NCBI GenBank assembly: GCA_016212885.1
Contig: JACRDO010000083.1
Coordinates: 1 to 51,930, forward strand
DNA from: Elusimicrobiota bacterium
GTDB taxonomy: Bacteria > Elusimicrobiota > Elusimicrobia > UBA1565
Reading direction: 5' to 3'
Length of the DNA stretch: 51,930 nt
Below the pieces are notes generated by a model. That model was not told the DNA's origin. It was given only the letters and a program-made list of their open reading frames with translations, and ran no database searches. This document shows positions 16,763 through 25,378 of this stretch, piece by piece. Both the position numbers and the translations under genes were made by a program. The first letter of the stretch is position 1. The number at the start of each line of letters is the position of its first letter.

Positions 16763-17596
16763 TTATCCTTTCACTCCGCCTAGGGTGAGACCCGAGACGA
16801 GCCACTTCGAGGAATACAGGAACAGGAGCAGGACCGGGATGGTGACGAGGAAGGAGCCGGCCGCGAACATGCCCCACTGGGTCAGGAACTGGCCCTGCAG
16901 CTCGAAGAGCCCCAAGGTCCAGGTGTACTTGGACGCGTCGCAGAGCACCACGCGCGCCACCAGGTACTCGTTCCAGGCCTGCGTGAAGTTGAACAGGAAG
17001 GCGATGGACAAGGCGGGCGTGGAAAGGGGCAGGACGATGCGGTAGAAGGCGCCGAAGCGCGTGGTCCCGTCCACCAAAGCCGCCTCCTCCAGGGAGCGCG
17101 GGATGGTGTCGTAGTAGCCCTTGAGTATCCAGATGCTGAAAGGCAGCGAGGTCACGGAATAGGCCACGATCATGCCCAGATAGGTATTGACCAGCCCCAA
17201 TCTCATGATCATCAGGAACAAGGGCAGCAGCAGCATCCCGGCCGGTATCATCTGCGTCCCCAACAGCAAGGTCAGGCCCAGCTTGCTGCCCGGGAACCGG
17301 AAGCGCGAGAAGGCATAGCCGGCCGTGGCGGCCAGGCTGACTCCGATGAAGGAGGTGACGGTTGTGATGACCAGCGAGTTCCACAGCCACAGGAGGAAGT
17401 TAGTCTCAGCGAGGACCCGGCCGTAGGCGGCCAGCGAGGCTCCCGCCGGGATCAGCGAGAGGTCGGTGGAGAGGAGCCGGTCTCCCGGGCGCAGGGAGAC
17501 CGCGATCATGCGCAGCATGGGGTAGACGCTGACGATACAGGCCGCGACCAGGGCCGCGTGCAAGAGGACGTTCTTGGCTCGCGCTCTCTCAGCCAT
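16763..17596 (-). CDS. CUT1 sugar ABC importer permease, MalG type
   Basis: 277 residues with six predicted membrane helices. The ATPase-coupling EAA loop is [21 protein letters not shown] (about 178-198, with the conserved G and P). The end TLGGVKG is the family C terminus. It forms a heterodimeric channel with the MalF-type subunit encoded just upstream; their genes overlap by 8 bp (ATGGCTGA). Substrate not determinable, most likely an oligosaccharide or polyol. Confidence 0.93.
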   Translation of the reverse strand: MAERARAKNVLLHAALVAACIVSVYPMLRMIAVSLRPGDRLLSTDLSLIPAGASLAAYGRVLAETNFLLWLWNSLVITTVTSFIGVSLAATAGYAFSRFRFPGSKLGLTLLLGTQMIPAGMLLLPLFLMIMRLGLVNTYLGMIVAYSVTSLPFSIWILKGYYDTIPRSLEEAALVDGTTRFGAFYRIVLPLSTPALSIAFLFNFTQAWNEYLVARVVLCDASKYTWTLGLFELQGQFLTQWGMFAAGSFLVTIPVLLLFLYSSKWLVSGLTLGGVKG

Positions 17597-18725
17597 AAAC
17601 CGACTCCGAGCCTTTGGAGAACTTGAGCCACAACAAAGAAAGAGCGAACAAGATCAAAAAGATCACGATGGCCAAAGCGGCAGAATACGAATACCGGTAA
17701 AAAGTGAAGGCGGCCTTGTAGAGCGCGGAGACCAGGATGTCCGCGTCCTCGGTCCCGCCGGCCTGGCCCGTGACCAGGTAGATGACGTTGATGTTGTTGA
17801 AGGTCCAGACCGTGCCCAAGGTCACGGCCGGTCCCAGCACCGGCCGAAGCAGGGGCACCGTGATGTGGCGCAATTGCTGCCAGGCCGAGGCGCCGTCGAT
17901 GGCGGCCGCGTCGTAGTAGTGCTGGGAGATGGACTGCAGGCCGCCGAGTATGACCACCATCATGAAGGGGATGCCCAGCCAGACGTTGATGAGCGTGCAG
18001 GTCAGCAGGGGATGCAAAGTGAGCCATTCCACGGGAGAAAGCCCCATCCGCGCGAGCATGATGTTGACGAAGCCGTACTGGGAGTGGAACTCGCCGCGCA
18101 GGGCGAGGATGGCCACCACCTGGGGCATGGCCCAAGGAATCACAAGGAAGGTCCTATAGATCCCTCGGAACCTCTGGACCTTGCTGAGGAGCAAAGCGAG
18201 CACGAAGCCGCCGGCCACGTGGCAGGAGACGTTGATGAAAGTCCACCAGACCGTGCGGCCGAAGAGCTCCCAGAACGTGACCGAGGCCAGGGGCGAGGAG
18301 GTGAAGACCTTGGCGAAGTGCTTGAAGCCCGCGAAGGGCAGCTCCCCGGTCCGGCTCCAGGCCATGATGGTCGTGAGCTTGAGGTCGTGGAAGGCTAGGT
18401 AGACCTCGAAGAAGAGCGGATAGGCGATGAGCATGGCCAGGCCGATGAAGCCCGGGGCCAGCAGCATGATGGGCAGGGAATGCCGGCCCCGGACCACGTG
18501 CTTGAAGACCAGGGCGGCGACCAGCTGCACCGAGGCCGCGGCCAGCGTCAGCGGCAGGCTGCGTCCCGCGCCCGCGGCGAGAAGACCCGCCGCCAGGACC
18601 GTGCCCGGCAGGAACCATTCCCGTTCGAAGAGAGTGAAGTGGACGTGGAGATAGAGCTCGAGCAGGGCCACGGCCGCGGCCAGCAGGGCCGTGAACTGCG
18701 CGACTTGAAGGAGGGATGAGAGCAT
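17589..18725 (-). CDS. CUT1 sugar ABC importer permease, MalF type with extra N-terminal helices
   Basis: 378 residues from ATG 18725. An N-terminal block of three hydrophobic segments (to about 85) precedes the usual six-helix permease, so the protein is longer than many UgpA/MalF-like subunits. EAA loop: YYDAAAIDGASAWQQLRHIT then VPLLRP (about 253-278). C terminus [12 protein letters not shown] longer frame to 18770 would cross the promoter of the divergent cyclase gene, and the TATTAT box at 18749-18744 favours 18725, with GGAG as a possible ribosome binding site. First gene of the permease/ATPase operon; the binding protein is encoded 2.5 kb away. Confidence 0.9.
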   Translation of the reverse strand: MLSSLLQVAQFTALLAAAVALLELYLHVHFTLFEREWFLPGTVLAAGLLAAGAGRSLPLTLAAASVQLVAALVFKHVVRGRHSLPIMLLAPGFIGLAMLIAYPLFFEVYLAFHDLKLTTIMAWSRTGELPFAGFKHFAKVFTSSPLASVTFWELFGRTVWWTFINVSCHVAGGFVLALLLSKVQRFRGIYRTFLVIPWAMPQVVAILALRGEFHSQYGFVNIMLARMGLSPVEWLTLHPLLTCTLINVWLGIPFMMVVILGGLQSISQHYYDAAAIDGASAWQQLRHITVPLLRPVLGPAVTLGTVWTFNNINVIYLVTGQAGGTEDADILVSALYKAAFTFYRYSYSAALAIVIFLILFALSLLWLKFSKGSESVYG

Positions 18726-18742
18726 CAAGGCTCCGCCTGCGA

Positions 18743-18749
18743 TATAATA
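18743..18749. promoter_or_regulatory. Overlapping divergent -10 boxes for the sugar permease operon and the FIST-cyclase
   Basis: Plus strand TATAAT (18743-18748) stands 8 nt before ATG 18757. Minus strand TATTAT (18749-18744) stands 18 nt before ATG 18725. The two polymerases would occupy the same site, so the two transcripts should exclude each other. Confidence 0.6.
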
Positions 18750-18756
18750 GCATGAC

Positions 18757-20742
18757 ATGAAGATAGGCATCGGAGTCAGCCTCCATCAAGACCCCTCCAG
18801 GGCCGCAGCCGAGGCTGTCGCTCAAGCCAAGGCCGCCGTGCCCCAGCCGGACCTGGCCGTGGCCTTCAGCTCCATCCATATGGACCAGGCCCGGGTGCAC
18901 CGGACCCTCTGCCGAGAGCTCGATCCCTCAAGACTCATGGGCGGCTCCTGCTATGCGCACCTGAGCAACGCCGGGGTGTCCAAGGAGGGCCTGGCCGTCA
19001 TGCTCCTGGGCCTCGACGGCTCCGGGGTGCGCTTCTCCAGCCAGGACATCGGACCCGACCTGCGCGAGACCGGGCGCCTCCTGGCTCGCGCCCTTCCGGC
19101 CGGCCGGGCTTCCGCCCGCCCCGTGGCCCTGGCCTTCTCCGGCATCACCACGGGCCGCGAGCACGAGATGCTCCTGGGCATAAACGAGGTGATCGGGCCG
19201 GCGCCCATATTCGGCGGGCTCTGCTGCGGCGACTACGACCTGGGCATGAGCCATCCCGACTTCTGGACCAACTACCAGTACGCCGGCCCCCGGCTGACCA
19301 CGAAGACCGCGCGGCTGGCCCTGCTCGACCTCCCCGCGGGATCCTTCAAGACCGCCTTCGGCTTCGCGCACGGCTGGCAGCCGGTCGGGCCGGCCGTGGA
19401 ACTGAGCTCCTGCGCGGACGGCAAGGTCTATGAGGTCGGCTGCGTGCCGGTCTTCGATTACTACCGCCAGTTCCTCGGGAGGGGCCAGTCCGACGCCTTC
19501 TTCGAGCTCATGGTCCAGCGCTACGGCTTCTCTTTGCTGCTCGACGGCGGCAAGCGCTCCCGGGTCAAGCTGCCGGTGGCCTGCGACTTCAAGGAGGGCT
19601 GCATCTCCTACTTCCCGGTCGAGGACCTGCAGGGCCGCCAGGCCCAGCTCATCCTGGCCAGCCGCAACGGACTGCTCAACGGCGCCCGCGAGTCGGCCGA
19701 AGGCTGCCTCGCGGCCCTGGGCGGAAAGCCCGACCTGGTCTTCGTGGTGAGCTGCTGCTCGCGCAGCGCCATCCTGCACAGCCGCACGGCGCGCGAGCTC
19801 GAAGAGATCCAGGCCGTGTTCGGCAAGGACGTCCCGGTCTTCGGCTACTATTCGGGCGGCGAGTTCGGGCCCTGCCTCAACCGCTACGAGGACGTGGTCG
19901 ATCCCTCCCAGCCCTTGGCCGGCTCCCAGTATCACACCACCACGGTCTGCATCCTGGCCCTCAAGGGCGCCGGCAAGGCCCAGGCGAGCGTGCCGGCTCC
20001 GCTCCAGCAGGAAAGCCAGGAGAAGCACTTGCGCGAGCTCCTGGCCAAGGGGGAGCAGATCCACGACGACACCGAGCGCTTCCTCGCCAACCTGAGCCGC
20101 AAGTCCTATCTGGACGGCGAACAGCTGAGGAAGCAGAACGAGGTCATCCACCGCTACACCCCGCACCAAGTGTGGACCAAGGTGGGAGCCAGCGTGGCGG
20201 CCGGCCAGTACGAGCTGCCGGACTCGGAGTTCAACGGCTGCTTCCTGTTCATGGACGTGAAGGGCTTCACCTCCTACAGCGAAGCGCACGGCCCCTCCGA
20301 GGTGGTCTCGGCCCTGAACGACATCTTCAAGCCCGCCACGGAGACGATCTATGAATGCGGCGGGGACGTGGACAAGTTCATCGGCGACTGCATCTTCGCG
20401 GTCTTCACCACGGCGGAGGAGGCCCTGGCTGCGGGCCGGCGCCTGCTGGAACTCTCCGCCGGGCTGAGGGGGAAGAGCAGCCCCTTCACGGTGCGCATCG
20501 GCATCAACATGGGCCGAGCGGTGCGCGCCAACGTGGGCTCCCCTGACCGCCGCGAGTACACCTTCATCGGCGACGCGGTCAACACGGCCCAGCGCCTGGA
20601 GTCCAACTGCGCCCCGGGCAAGCTCCTGGTCTGCGAGGAGCTCTACCGCAAGGCGGGCGGGCTGTTCGCCTCGGCCGAGCGGCGGGAGATCAAGGCCAAG
20701 GGCAAGAAGGAGCCGGTGGTCGCCTACGAGCTGGCGCTCTGA
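18757..20742 (+). CDS. FIST-domain class III adenylate/guanylate cyclase
   Basis: 661 residues, cytoplasmic. FIST N and C domains occupy about 1-375 (GGSCYAHLSNAGVSKEGLAV; GGLCCGDYD; PVFGYYSGGEFGP), a sensory module predicted to bind small ligands, possibly amino acids. A helical linker (about 405-465) leads to a class III cyclase domain (485-655). Both metal-binding Asp residues are present (FMDVKGFTSYS and DKFIGDCIFAVF), as are the transition-state Asn and Arg in DAVNTAQRLES and a Lys in DVDKFIGD, so it should be active. It makes a cyclic nucleotide in response to whatever FIST senses. It lies between, and antiparallel to, the genes of a sugar importer and shares its promoter region with the permease genes. 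Confidence 0.9.
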   Translation: MKIGIGVSLHQDPSRAAAEAVAQAKAAVPQPDLAVAFSSIHMDQARVHRTLCRELDPSRLMGGSCYAHLSNAGVSKEGLAVMLLGLDGSGVRFSSQDIGPDLRETGRLLARALPAGRASARPVALAFSGITTGREHEMLLGINEVIGPAPIFGGLCCGDYDLGMSHPDFWTNYQYAGPRLTTKTARLALLDLPAGSFKTAFGFAHGWQPVGPAVELSSCADGKVYEVGCVPVFDYYRQFLGRGQSDAFFELMVQRYGFSLLLDGGKRSRVKLPVACDFKEGCISYFPVEDLQGRQAQLILASRNGLLNGARESAEGCLAALGGKPDLVFVVSCCSRSAILHSRTARELEEIQAVFGKDVPVFGYYSGGEFGPCLNRYEDVVDPSQPLAGSQYHTTTVCILALKGAGKAQASVPAPLQQESQEKHLRELLAKGEQIHDDTERFLANLSRKSYLDGEQLRKQNEVIHRYTPHQVWTKVGASVAAGQYELPDSEFNGCFLFMDVKGFTSYSEAHGPSEVVSALNDIFKPATETIYECGGDVDKFIGDCIFAVFTTAEEALAAGRRLLELSAGLRGKSSPFTVRIGINMGRAVRANVGSPDRREYTFIGDAVNTAQRLESNCAPGKLLVCEELYRKAGGLFASAERREIKAKGKKEPVVAYELAL

Positions 20743-20743
20743 G

Positions 20744-21241
20744 TCAGTTGCGCCAGGGCCGGACCCGGGTCACGCGGCCGTCGGCTCCGGTCGACAAGAC
20801 GACGCCGTACTGCTCGGTGAAGCCGGCCTGCAGGGAGGCGAGCCCTTTCGGGACCAAGGTCATGTTCAGCGCGGAGAACATGTCCGGCTCAGGGCGGGCC
20901 CGGAGGGAAGCGGCGGCGCGCGCCTCCTCCAGCGTCATGCCGGCCTTGATACCGGCCCCCGAAGACTGCCAATCCCGCCAATCGATCTCGTCTGCGGCCA
21001 CGAGCGCGAAGAAGCCCCCCCCGCAGAAGACCAGGAAGGCGAAGGCCCCCATGGCGAGAGAGACCTTGCGCAGGGGCACGGAGATGTGGGGGTCCTTCCA
21101 GAGCCGCCAGCCCGTGTAGGCCAGGATCAAGAGGGCGGCCATCGCCAGACCGCCGATCGCGGGCCGCAGGATGACCAGCTCCCCCAGGATGCTCAGGGCC
21201 ATCCAGGGCCCGACCACGGCTAAGAAGAGGATGGCTCTCAT
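20744..21241 (-). CDS. Small membrane protein with C-terminal soluble domain
   Basis: 165 residues. Two or three hydrophobic helices (about 1-45 and 62-85) are followed by a soluble tail beginning AGIKAGMTLEEARAAASL, a pattern seen in SmpA/BamE-like domains (GMT..EV), though the match is weak. ATG 21241 overlaps the stop of the binding protein gene by 4 bp, so it belongs to the same operon and may assist the transporter. Ends 1 nt before the convergent FIST-cyclase gene stop. Function not recognised. Confidence 0.55.
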   Translation of the reverse strand: MRAILFLAVVGPWMALSILGELVILRPAIGGLAMAALLILAYTGWRLWKDPHISVPLRKVSLAMGAFAFLVFCGGGFFALVAADEIDWRDWQSSGAGIKAGMTLEEARAAASLRARPEPDMFSALNMTLVPKGLASLQAGFTEQYGVVLSTGADGRVTRVRPWRN

Positions 21242-22443
21242 TCGTTCATCTCCCGGATCTTGGCCTCCGCGTCCTCCTGCATGCGCGCCACGGCTTCGTC
21301 CACCGGCATCTGCCCGGACAGCACCCGCCCGTAGAGCGGCCGGATGGCGTCCCAGACCGCGCGCATCTCCGTGGCCATGGGCATGGGACGGCCGACCAGG
21401 AGCTGCTCCATGGAGGCCCGCAGGTTCGGGTTGTCCATGATGACCTTGGCCTTATTGAGCTTGGCGACGGCGGGCAGGCGCATGAGGGTCTTGGCCTGGC
21501 CGATCTGGTTCTCCTCGTCGGTGTAGAACTCGACCAGGCGCCTGGCCAGTTCCAGCTTGGGCCCCTGCAGCTTGGAGCTGAGCATGAAGTAGGCGCCGCT
21601 GACCATGGGCACGGGCCGCTTCCCGGTCTGGGAGAGCCTGGGCAGCATGGCCACGCCCAGGTCCCCCTTGAGCTGGGACTCGTAGCGCGACATGGCCCAG
21701 TCGCCCCCGATGACGAAGGCGACCTTGCGCTCCATCAGCAGGGCGTCGGCGCAGTTGTAGTCGCATTCCTGCGGCACATAGCGCCGGCGCTTGAGGTCCA
21801 AGACGAAGGCCACCGCCTGCCGCGCGGCCGGCGTGTCCAAGGTCGGCGCGCGGCCGTCCATGGGCCAGCCGCCGAAAGCCCCCAGCCACGGCACCAGCCA
21901 GTAGGGCTCGGCCAGGAAGAAGGCCAGGCAGTGGTCGATGGGCAGGGACTTGGCCTTCCGGTCGCAGAAGTCGAAGAGCTCGGCCGTGGTCCGCGGCGGC
22001 TTGGGCGCGAACTTCTTGTTGTAGAACAGCATCAGGTGGTTGCCGTTGGAGATGGGCACGCCCCAGGTCTTGCCCCCCTGGGACACGGCCCCCACCGCGG
22101 CTTTGTTGTAGCGCTTCAGGTCGAAGAGCCCGTCCACGGGCATGATGAAGCCCGAGACCGAGTAGATGCCGGCCGGGTCCGACTGCGAGATGAGCAGGTC
22201 CGGGGGGTTGCCCGCGATGGAGGCGGTCTGGAACTGCTGGCGCAGGTCCTCCGGATGGTAATGGGTGCGGACGATCTCGACGTCCGAATTGCCGGGGAGC
22301 CCGCGGAAGGCCTTCAGGACCGAGTCGATGTAGGGCGCGACCGCCGCGTCCTCCATCTCCCAGACCACGAGGCGCCGGTCCGGGTCGCGGGGCGCGCCGA
22401 CGCCGCAGCCGGCCGCGAGGCAAAGGCCGGCCGCCGGCAGCAA
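21238..22443 (-). CDS. Extracellular sugar-binding lipoprotein of a CUT1 ABC importer
   Basis: 401 residues as drawn. Lipobox ending LAAGC, then the family 1 solute-binding fold: RLVVWEMEDAAVAPYIDSVLKAF, DLLISQSDPAGIYSVSGFIMPVDGLFD, YNKKFAPKPPRT, FVIGGDWAMSRYESQLKGD. C terminus DEAVARMQEDAEAKIREMNE is typical. It should deliver substrate to the MalF/MalG-like permeases encoded on the same strand beyond the cyclase gene. The start is odd: no ATG or GTG is in frame upstream. TTG 22443 gives a signal peptide without a basic N region, while CTG further up (near 22482) would add KLGR-type residues; this falls inside a 15-bp inverted repeat. Confidence 0.85.
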   Translation of the reverse strand: MLPAAGLCLAAGCGVGAPRDPDRRLVVWEMEDAAVAPYIDSVLKAFRGLPGNSDVEIVRTHYHPEDLRQQFQTASIAGNPPDLLISQSDPAGIYSVSGFIMPVDGLFDLKRYNKAAVGAVSQGGKTWGVPISNGNHLMLFYNKKFAPKPPRTTAELFDFCDRKAKSLPIDHCLAFFLAEPYWLVPWLGAFGGWPMDGRAPTLDTPAARQAVAFVLDLKRRRYVPQECDYNCADALLMERKVAFVIGGDWAMSRYESQLKGDLGVAMLPRLSQTGKRPVPMVSGAYFMLSSKLQGPKLELARRLVEFYTDEENQIGQAKTLMRLPAVAKLNKAKVIMDNPNLRASMEQLLVGRPMPMATEMRAVWDAIRPLYGRVLSGQMPVDEAVARMQEDAEAKIREMNE

Positions 22444-22456
22444 CGACAGGACGACT

Positions 22457-22511
22457 CCTATCCGGGGAGGACGCGTACGGCCCAGTTTACCAGAAATCCT
22501 CCCCGGATAGG
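22457..22511. repeat. Perfect 15-bp inverted repeat around the binding-protein start
   Basis: CCTATCCGGGGAGGA (22457-22471) and its exact reverse complement (22497-22511), separated by 25 nt. In the minus-strand transcript it forms a strong stem with GGGGAGG in one arm, just before the binding protein reading frame. It could be a terminator for the cupin operon, an attenuator hiding the ribosome binding site, or a REP-like unit. Confidence 0.75.
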
Positions 22512-22521
22512 AACCCTGCGC

Positions 22522-22719
22522 TCAGCGCGCGAAAGCCTCCTCCTTGAGGAACTGCTTGAGCTGGGAGCGCAGCGCCGGGGACTTCTGGAAGCCGTGCTTG
22601 CGCACGACATGGTCCTCGCCCGCGTCGAGCACTTCCGCCTCGGAGCCGGAGATGCACAGCGTGCAGCCCGCCTTGGGATTCTGCCTGCAGTCCAGCACGA
22701 ACCTCTTCCACTCGCTCAT
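22522..22719 (-). CDS. DUF1059-like small protein
   Basis: 65 residues. FVLDCRQNPKAGCTLCISGS is followed by a helix EAEVLDAGEDHVVRKHGF and SPALRSQLKQFLKEE. The pattern C...C..C, an E-E-[VL]-L helix with His, then HG and a P-x-L-R-x-Q helix is that of DUF1059-type small proteins, some of which are called metal-binding. The three Cys could bind a metal. Its ATG overlaps the stop of the cupin gene by 4 bp, so the two are co-translated. Confidence 0.65.
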   Translation of the reverse strand: MSEWKRFVLDCRQNPKAGCTLCISGSEAEVLDAGEDHVVRKHGFQKSPALRSQLKQFLKEEAFAR

Positions 22720-23117
22720 GATTTCCTCCCCTGGCCGCTCTTGAGGGCGTATTCCGCCATGCCCTGGAAGTCGACCAGCACGACAGGCTCGTCGCCCACG
22801 ACCCAGGCGTCATGCCCCGTGGGCACGGAACAGACGTCGCCGGCCTTGCACTCCCGCACCGTTCCGTCGTCCATCTGGATGCACAGGGTGCCCGACAGCT
22901 GGTACTGCAGGTGCGGGGCCTCGCAGCTCTTGGTCTTGGCGATGGGCTTGACCGCCTTGGACCAGCGCCAGCCCGGCTCCAGGATGGCCTTGCCGACCGT
23001 GGCGCGGCCGAGCTTCACGAGTTCCAGCCTCCCTTTATCGAAGACCCGCCGCTCGTCCGGGACGCGGAAGCTCTTGACCTCGATCCGCCCCTTCTCCAAC
23101 GTCGCGCTCTTCGTCAT
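22716..23117 (-). CDS. Cupin-domain protein
   Basis: 133 residues from ATG 23117, preceded by GGGAGGGAC as ribosome binding site. Small beta-barrel pattern: LEPGWRWSKAVKPI, HLQYQLSGTLCIQMDDG, CKAGDVCSVPTGHDAWVVGDEP. This resembles the cupin_2 two-motif layout (metal His and Glu partly replaced; one His in PHLQY and one in TGHDAW are visible). Such proteins bind small molecules or act as simple enzymes. Translationally coupled to the DUF1059-like gene. Confidence 0.8.
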   Translation of the reverse strand: MTKSATLEKGRIEVKSFRVPDERRVFDKGRLELVKLGRATVGKAILEPGWRWSKAVKPIAKTKSCEAPHLQYQLSGTLCIQMDDGTVRECKAGDVCSVPTGHDAWVVGDEPVVLVDFQGMAEYALKSGQGRKS

Positions 23118-23211
23118 GGATGTCCCTCCCAACCCGGCATAACGGCCATGCCTATAGGTTAGCGCGGCGCGGTCAAGAGGCGGTCAAGTCCACCCCCGCC
23201 CGGTTTCTTGC

Positions 23212-23217
23212 TAATAT
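23212..23217 (+). promoter_or_regulatory. -10 box TAATAT, 7 nt before ATG 23225
   Basis: TAATAT in GCTAATATGG. It decides the start of the kinase: earlier in-frame ATGs (23120 and 23216) lie upstream of or inside the box. Confidence 0.5.
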
Positions 23218-23224
23218 GGAAGGC

Positions 23225-25375
23225 ATGCGGCCGACGCCCGCCAAGCACCTCCGGGACCTGCTCGAGCATACGTCCCTGATCGCCTACCTCAAGCACGCGG
23301 ACGGCCGGTACATCTACGTCAACCGCATGTACGAGGCCGCGGCCGGGGTCCCCGCGGACAAGATCATCGGCCGGACCGACCACGACATCTTCCCCGAGCC
23401 CGTGGCGAAGCTCTTCCTGGAGCAGGACCGGCAGGTCATGGAGAAGAAGGCCGCCATGGACTTCGAGGAGACCATCCCCCTGCCGGACGGGGCCGCCTCC
23501 TTCATAACCTCCAAGTTCCCGCTCTGCGACGAAAAAGGCAAGGTCTGGGCCGTGGGCGGGGTGTGCACGAACGTGACCGCGCTCAAGAAGGCGGAGGAGG
23601 CGGTTCGAGCCAGCGAGACCCGGCTCAACGCCCTCATCGCCAACGTCCAGGAAGGCTGCATGATCGTGGACCGCGAGGGCGTCATCCGCTACGGCAGCCC
23701 GGCCTTCCTCCCCCTGCTGGGCTACCAGCCCGAGGAGGTGGTCGGCAGGCACATCCGGGAGTTCATGCGTCCCGACGAGATGGCGGTCTCCCTGCCGGGC
23801 TTCGACAAGGTCGCCCGGACCCCGGGGGCGGTGAGCCCCCGGGAACTGCATATCCGGCACAAGGACGGCTCCTGGCGCACCATCGAGGGCCGGGCCACCA
23901 ACCACATGAGCACCCCGAACATCGAGGGGGTACTCATCAACTTCCGCGACGTCACGGCCCGCCGCATCGCGAAGGACCACCTCATAGAGAGCGAACGCCT
24001 CTACCGGGCGCTGGTGGAGACCACCAACACCGGCTACGTGGTGGTCGACGGCGACGGCCGGGTGGTGGACGCCAACGCCGAGTACGTGCGGCTCACCGGC
24101 CGCAGGAGCATCGACGACATCCGCGGCCGCAGCGTGGCGGAGTGGACCGCGCCCGAGGACCGGGAGCGCAACGCCCGGGAAGTGGCCATGTGCTTCGCGG
24201 AAGGCCTGGTCCGCAACCTGGAGATCGATTACGTGGACCGCGAGGGGCGCCGCATCCCCATCGAGATCAACGCCACCGTGGTCCGGATGGGCGAGAAGCC
24301 CCTGATCATGACCTTGTGCCGCGACATCAGCGCGCGCCGGACGGCCGAGGAGGAACTGCGCCGCAGCCGGGAGAACCTGGCCGAGGCCGAGCGCCTGGCC
24401 GGCATCGGGAGCGTGTTCCACGACCTGAAGGCCGGCAGGTACTACCGCTCCGAGGGCATCCACCGCATCTTCGGCGTGGGCAAGGAGGAGATGCCGGACG
24501 AATGGCTCTCCTTCATGCGCTTCGTCCACGAGGACGACCGGGACCGGCTCGGCGTCGCCATCAAGGAGGCCATCGCCTCCGGCTCCTCCTTCGCGGTGGA
24601 GTACCGCATCCGCAGGCCGGACGGGGCCGAGCGCATCATCCATGCGGAAGGCGAGGCGGCCTTGGACGCCGACGGACGGCCGCTGCGCTTCGTGGCCTGG
24701 CTGCAGGACATCACGGAGCGCCGGGCGCTCGAAGAGAAGGTCCTGCGGATCGGCGACCGGGAGCGGCGCAGCATCGGACACGACCTGCACGACGACATCG
24801 GCCAGCAGCTCACGGGCATCGCGCTGCTGGGCCGGGCCCTGCAGGAGCGGCTCGCCGCGCAGTCCTCGCCGGAGGCTCCGGCCATGTCGGAGCTGCTCAA
24901 GCACGTGGACAACGCGCTGTTGCGCGTCCGGGAGATGAGCCGGGGCCTGCAATCCGTGCCTTCCCGGCCCGAAGGCCTGCTCGACGCGCTCACCGGCCTG
25001 GCCTCGCACGCCAGCGCCACGGCCGGGATCGCCTGCGCCGTCGAGGCCGGCAGCGCGGTGGAGGTCGCCGACCCCGGCATGGCCGACCATCTCTACCGCA
25101 TCGCCCAGGAGGCCGTGCACAACGCGGTGCGGCACGGCCGCCCCAAGGGGGTCGTCATCGCCCTCTCCGAGGACAATGACGGCCTGACCCTGTCCGTGCG
25201 CGACGACGGCACCGGGCTCCTGGCCGCGGACAAGAAGGCCTCGGGCATGGGGTTCGACATCATGCGCCACCGAGCCAGCCTCATCCACGGCACATTGACG
25301 GTCTCGAGCCAGTCCGGCAAAGGCACCCAGATCATCTGCCGGGTCCCGAACGGGAACCGCGCTATGCGGAGATAG
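23225..25375 (+). CDS. Multi-PAS sensor histidine kinase, NarX/HisKA_3 type
   Basis: 716 residues from ATG 23225, no membrane helix, so a soluble sensor. Four PAS/PAC units in order: about 5-120 (NRMYEAAAGVPADKIIGRTD), 130-245, 255-365 (GYVVVDGDGRVVDANAEYVR) and 385-500. Then HisKA_3 with the phospho-accepting His in RRSIGHDLHDDIGQQLTGIA (about 515), and HATPase with the N box VHNAVRHGRP (about 625) and G boxes DDGTGLL and GMGFDIM. It phosphorylates the NarL-type regulator encoded 3 nt downstream. The PAS signals could be redox, oxygen or small ligands; nothing fixes which. Confidence 0.93.
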   Translation: MRPTPAKHLRDLLEHTSLIAYLKHADGRYIYVNRMYEAAAGVPADKIIGRTDHDIFPEPVAKLFLEQDRQVMEKKAAMDFEETIPLPDGAASFITSKFPLCDEKGKVWAVGGVCTNVTALKKAEEAVRASETRLNALIANVQEGCMIVDREGVIRYGSPAFLPLLGYQPEEVVGRHIREFMRPDEMAVSLPGFDKVARTPGAVSPRELHIRHKDGSWRTIEGRATNHMSTPNIEGVLINFRDVTARRIAKDHLIESERLYRALVETTNTGYVVVDGDGRVVDANAEYVRLTGRRSIDDIRGRSVAEWTAPEDRERNAREVAMCFAEGLVRNLEIDYVDREGRRIPIEINATVVRMGEKPLIMTLCRDISARRTAEEELRRSRENLAEAERLAGIGSVFHDLKAGRYYRSEGIHRIFGVGKEEMPDEWLSFMRFVHEDDRDRLGVAIKEAIASGSSFAVEYRIRRPDGAERIIHAEGEAALDADGRPLRFVAWLQDITERRALEEKVLRIGDRERRSIGHDLHDDIGQQLTGIALLGRALQERLAAQSSPEAPAMSELLKHVDNALLRVREMSRGLQSVPSRPEGLLDALTGLASHASATAGIACAVEAGSAVEVADPGMADHLYRIAQEAVHNAVRHGRPKGVVIALSEDNDGLTLSVRDDGTGLLAADKKASGMGFDIMRHRASLIHGTLTVSSQSGKGTQIICRVPNGNRAMRR

Positions 25376-25378
25376 AGA

